The notes beneath the pieces were generated by a model that made no database searches, had not been told where the DNA came from, and worked only from the letters and a program-made list of their open reading frames with translations. This document shows positions 5,936 through 7,463 of a DNA stretch of 7,463 bases, one piece after another. This stretch comes from an uncultured Bacillota bacterium (GTDB taxonomy: Bacteria > Bacillota_I > Bacilli_A > RFN20 > CAG-449). The stretch is from positions 1 to 7,463 of the forward strand of contig CAJKZK010000086.1 in the NCBI GenBank assembly GCA_905204225.1. Reading direction: 5' to 3'. The first letter of the stretch is position 1, and each line of letters begins with the position of its first letter. The position numbers were made by a program, and so were the translations under genes.

Positions 5936-7237
5936 TTAATCAATTATTTTATAAATAATTTTATGATCATGATTAGATTTATCATTTATTTCATAAGCAT
6001 CTAATAAAGAATTAATAATATCATTGACATTCTCTTTATCAGTGTAACAAGTTAATAATAATTCTCCATTTTTTACATAATCACCAACTTTTTTATTTAA
6101 TAAAATACCTGCACTCATATCAATAATATCATCTTTTGTCGCTCTACCTGCACCTAAATGCATTGCACATTCACCTATGCTTAAAGCTTCTATTTTATGA
6201 ATATAGCCTTCTTTATTTGAATATAAAGGGATTGAAAATTTTGCTTGTTTAAATTTATTATAATCATCCAAATAAGATTCATCTCCACCTTCATATTTTA
6301 CTAATTGTTGTAATTTTATAAAAGCTGAACCATCATTTATTTTTTCTTTTAATAACTTGATAGCGTCTTCTTTATTATTTACTACATGTGCTTGTTGAAG
6401 AATAATAGATCCTAAACCCAAACACAATTCTTCTAAATCTTTAGGGCCTCTACCTTTTAAAGTTTCACAAGCTTCAATGACTTCTAAAGAATTACCAATA
6501 GCTTTCCCTAAAGGTTGATTCATATCTGTTAAGACTGCTCTTGTATCTTTATTTAAATGATGACCTATTTCAACCATTGTTTTAGCTAATTTTTCTGCTG
6601 AATCAATATTTTTCATAAATGCACCATTACCAAATTTAACATCCAATAAAATAGTATCAGATCCAGAAGCTAATTTTTTCGACATAATAGAAGAAGAAAT
6701 TAAAGGAATTGAATCAACAGTAGCAGTAACATCTCTTAATGCATATAATTTTTTATCAGCAGGTACTAAATCACCAGTTTGGCCAATAATTGCTATACCA
6801 ATGTCATTAACTTGTTTAATAAAATCTTCTTTTTTTACATTAACATTTAATCCTTTAATAGATTCTAATTTATCCAATGTTCCACCAGTATGACCAAGGC
6901 CTCTACCAGACATTTTAGCAACCTTTACTCCACATGCAGCTACTAATGGTCCTAAAACCAAACTAGTTTTATCACCCACTCCACCAGTAGAATGTTTATC
7001 AATCTTTACTCCTTTAATTGAAGATAAATCAATGACTTCTCCAGAGTGAAGCATACTATTAGTTAAATCAGCAATTTCTCTTTTATTCATTCCTTGAAAA
7101 AAAATTGCCATTGTCAATGCAGAAGCTTGATAATCTGGTATAATTCCTTTCGTGTAATTTTGAACAAAAAAATCTATTTCTTCAGTAGATAAAGCATGTC
7201 CATCTCTTTTTTTTAAAATAATATCATTCATTTGCAT
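5936..7237 (-). CDS. pdp: Pyrimidine-nucleoside phosphorylase
   Basis: Cytosolic salvage enzyme that reversibly splits uridine, thymidine and deoxyuridine with phosphate into the base and (deoxy)ribose 1-phosphate. The 433 residues equal the Bacillus/Geobacillus enzyme. Seen: the family signature SGRGLGHTGGTLDKLE (110-125); phosphate-loop KHSTGGVGDK (81-90) with Lys81 and Ser83; Thr120; and the base-binding set Arg168, Ser183 and Lys187 in ALRDVTATVDSIPLISSSI (166-184) and MSKK. The C-terminal domain includes GAGRATKDD (about 357-365). The MQM start aligns with the MRM start of the Bacillus protein and has GGAG eight bases upstream; a second ATG two codons on is less well spaced. The gene has its own likely promoter. 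It lies next to dacF as in several sporulating Bacillota, but with no visible deoB or purine phosphorylase gene directly upstream. Confidence 0.97.
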   Translation of the reverse strand: MQMNDIILKKRDGHALSTEEIDFFVQNYTKGIIPDYQASALTMAIFFQGMNKREIADLTNSMLHSGEVIDLSSIKGVKIDKHSTGGVGDKTSLVLGPLVAACGVKVAKMSGRGLGHTGGTLDKLESIKGLNVNVKKEDFIKQVNDIGIAIIGQTGDLVPADKKLYALRDVTATVDSIPLISSSIMSKKLASGSDTILLDVKFGNGAFMKNIDSAEKLAKTMVEIGHHLNKDTRAVLTDMNQPLGKAIGNSLEVIEACETLKGRGPKDLEELCLGLGSIILQQAHVVNNKEDAIKLLKEKINDGSAFIKLQQLVKYEGGDESYLDDYNKFKQAKFSIPLYSNKEGYIHKIEALSIGECAMHLGAGRATKDDIIDMSAGILLNKKVGDYVKNGELLLTCYTDKENVNDIINSLLDAYEINDKSNHDHKIIYKIID

Positions 7238-7255
7238 AAGGTAATCTCCATTGAT

Positions 7256-7274
7256 AATATGATTATATCATATT
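7256..7274. promoter_or_regulatory. Perfect 19-bp dyad over the pdp promoter
   Basis: AATATGAT and its exact complement ATCATATT flank a three-base centre, forming a perfect palindrome 18 bases upstream of the pdp start. It covers the whole extended -10 element, so a protein bound here would block transcription. This is the layout of a repressor operator, plausibly one responding to nucleosides or sugar phosphates, but the regulator is not identifiable. It could also form a short hairpin in the transcript of the upstream gene. Confidence 0.45.
7262..7270 (-). promoter_or_regulatory. Extended -10 promoter for pdp
   Basis: TGATATAAT on the minus strand is an ideal extended -10 (TGn followed by TATAAT), which can work without a strong -35; only weak TTTTAA lies at the -35 distance. 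Transcription would start near 7255, giving a leader of about 18 bases before the pdp ATG. The upstream gene ends only 14 bases before it. Confidence 0.6.
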
Positions 7275-7283
7275 TTTAATAAT

Positions 7284-7463
7284 TTAAAACTTTATTTGTT
7301 CTTGAGATAAGTTAATTTCACCTTTATAATCTAATAAATTTAATTTTTTAATTGGAATAAAAAACATTAAATCAAGATTTATTTTTTTCTTTTCATTCTT
7401 AAACAAATAAAGCGCATCATATTTTATTTCTATTCCATAAAATAAATATTTATTAATATAATC
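7284..7463 (-). CDS. C-terminal part of an unidentified protein (truncated by window edge)
   Basis: An open frame enters from the right edge and runs 59 codons to a TAA. The tail is rich in Lys, Ile, Leu, Asn and Tyr, with IEIKYDALYLFKNEKKK near the middle, LDLMFFIPIKKLNLL after it and the end GEINLSQEQIKF. I do not recognise the family, and it shows no sign of being SpoIIM, XerD, DeoB or a purine nucleoside phosphorylase, which occupy this place in some relatives. Same strand as pdp, ending 46 bases before it. Because A+T-rich DNA has many stops, an uninterrupted frame of this length with ordinary residue content is probably real, but it could be spurious. Confidence 0.5.
   Translation of the reverse strand, partial: DYINKYLFYGIEIKYDALYLFKNEKKKINLDLMFFIPIKKLNLLDYKGEINLSQEQIKF

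Overview
The window is a compact, very A+T-rich stretch of a Bacillota (Firmicutes) endospore-former's chromosome. Every gene lies on the minus strand, so the order of transcription runs from high to low coordinates. Eight complete genes are recognisable by characteristic motifs, plus the tail of one unidentified gene at the right edge. The order is [unknown tail] - pdp - dacF - spoIIAA - spoIIAB - sigF (spoIIAC) - spoVAC - spoVAD - spoVAEb - spoVAF. This is the ancestral spoIIA/spoVA arrangement known from Bacillus and Clostridia. The composition and the slimmed-down spoVA set (no spoVAA, spoVAB or spoVAEa between sigF and spoVAF) suggest a clostridial or Erysipelotrichia-like, possibly gut, lineage rather than Bacillus itself; that assignment is inference. 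A TGA that ends spoIIAA at the usual family length argues for the standard bacterial code and against the Mollicutes code.

Layout. 7284-7463 holds the last 59 codons of an unrecognised gene. 7238-7283 carries an extended -10 promoter embedded in a perfect 19-bp dyad, ahead of pdp (pyrimidine-nucleoside phosphorylase, 5936-7237). A 50-bp gap then leads to dacF (4734-5885, D-Ala-D-Ala carboxypeptidase). A long inverted repeat spans that gap and includes the dacF start codon. The 104-bp gap between dacF and spoIIAA holds two Spo0A-box-like sequences, a terminator hairpin and a possible -10. The spoIIA genes (4629 down to 3154) overlap one another. A 45-bp gap with a small hairpin at the ribosome binding site leads to spoVAC-spoVAD-spoVAEb-spoVAF (3108 down to 17), whose reading frames all overlap. 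No gene-free stretch exceeds about 105 bases.

How the genes work together. SpoIIAB is the anti-sigma factor and kinase that holds sigma-F and phosphorylates SpoIIAA on Ser58. Dephosphorylated SpoIIAA frees sigma-F in the forespore. Forespore transcription (in known systems sigma-F, then sigma-G) drives dacF, whose product trims cortex peptidoglycan cross-links, and spoVA, whose products move dipicolinic acid into the spore and out during germination. pdp is a nucleoside-salvage gene that conventionally sits next to this cluster.

There is no new multi-gene system here. The sporulation core is textbook. The points worth a second look are regulatory: the tandem Spo0A-like boxes, two hairpins that could mask translation starts at the entrances to dacF and spoVAC, the palindromic pdp promoter, and the reduced spoVA gene set.
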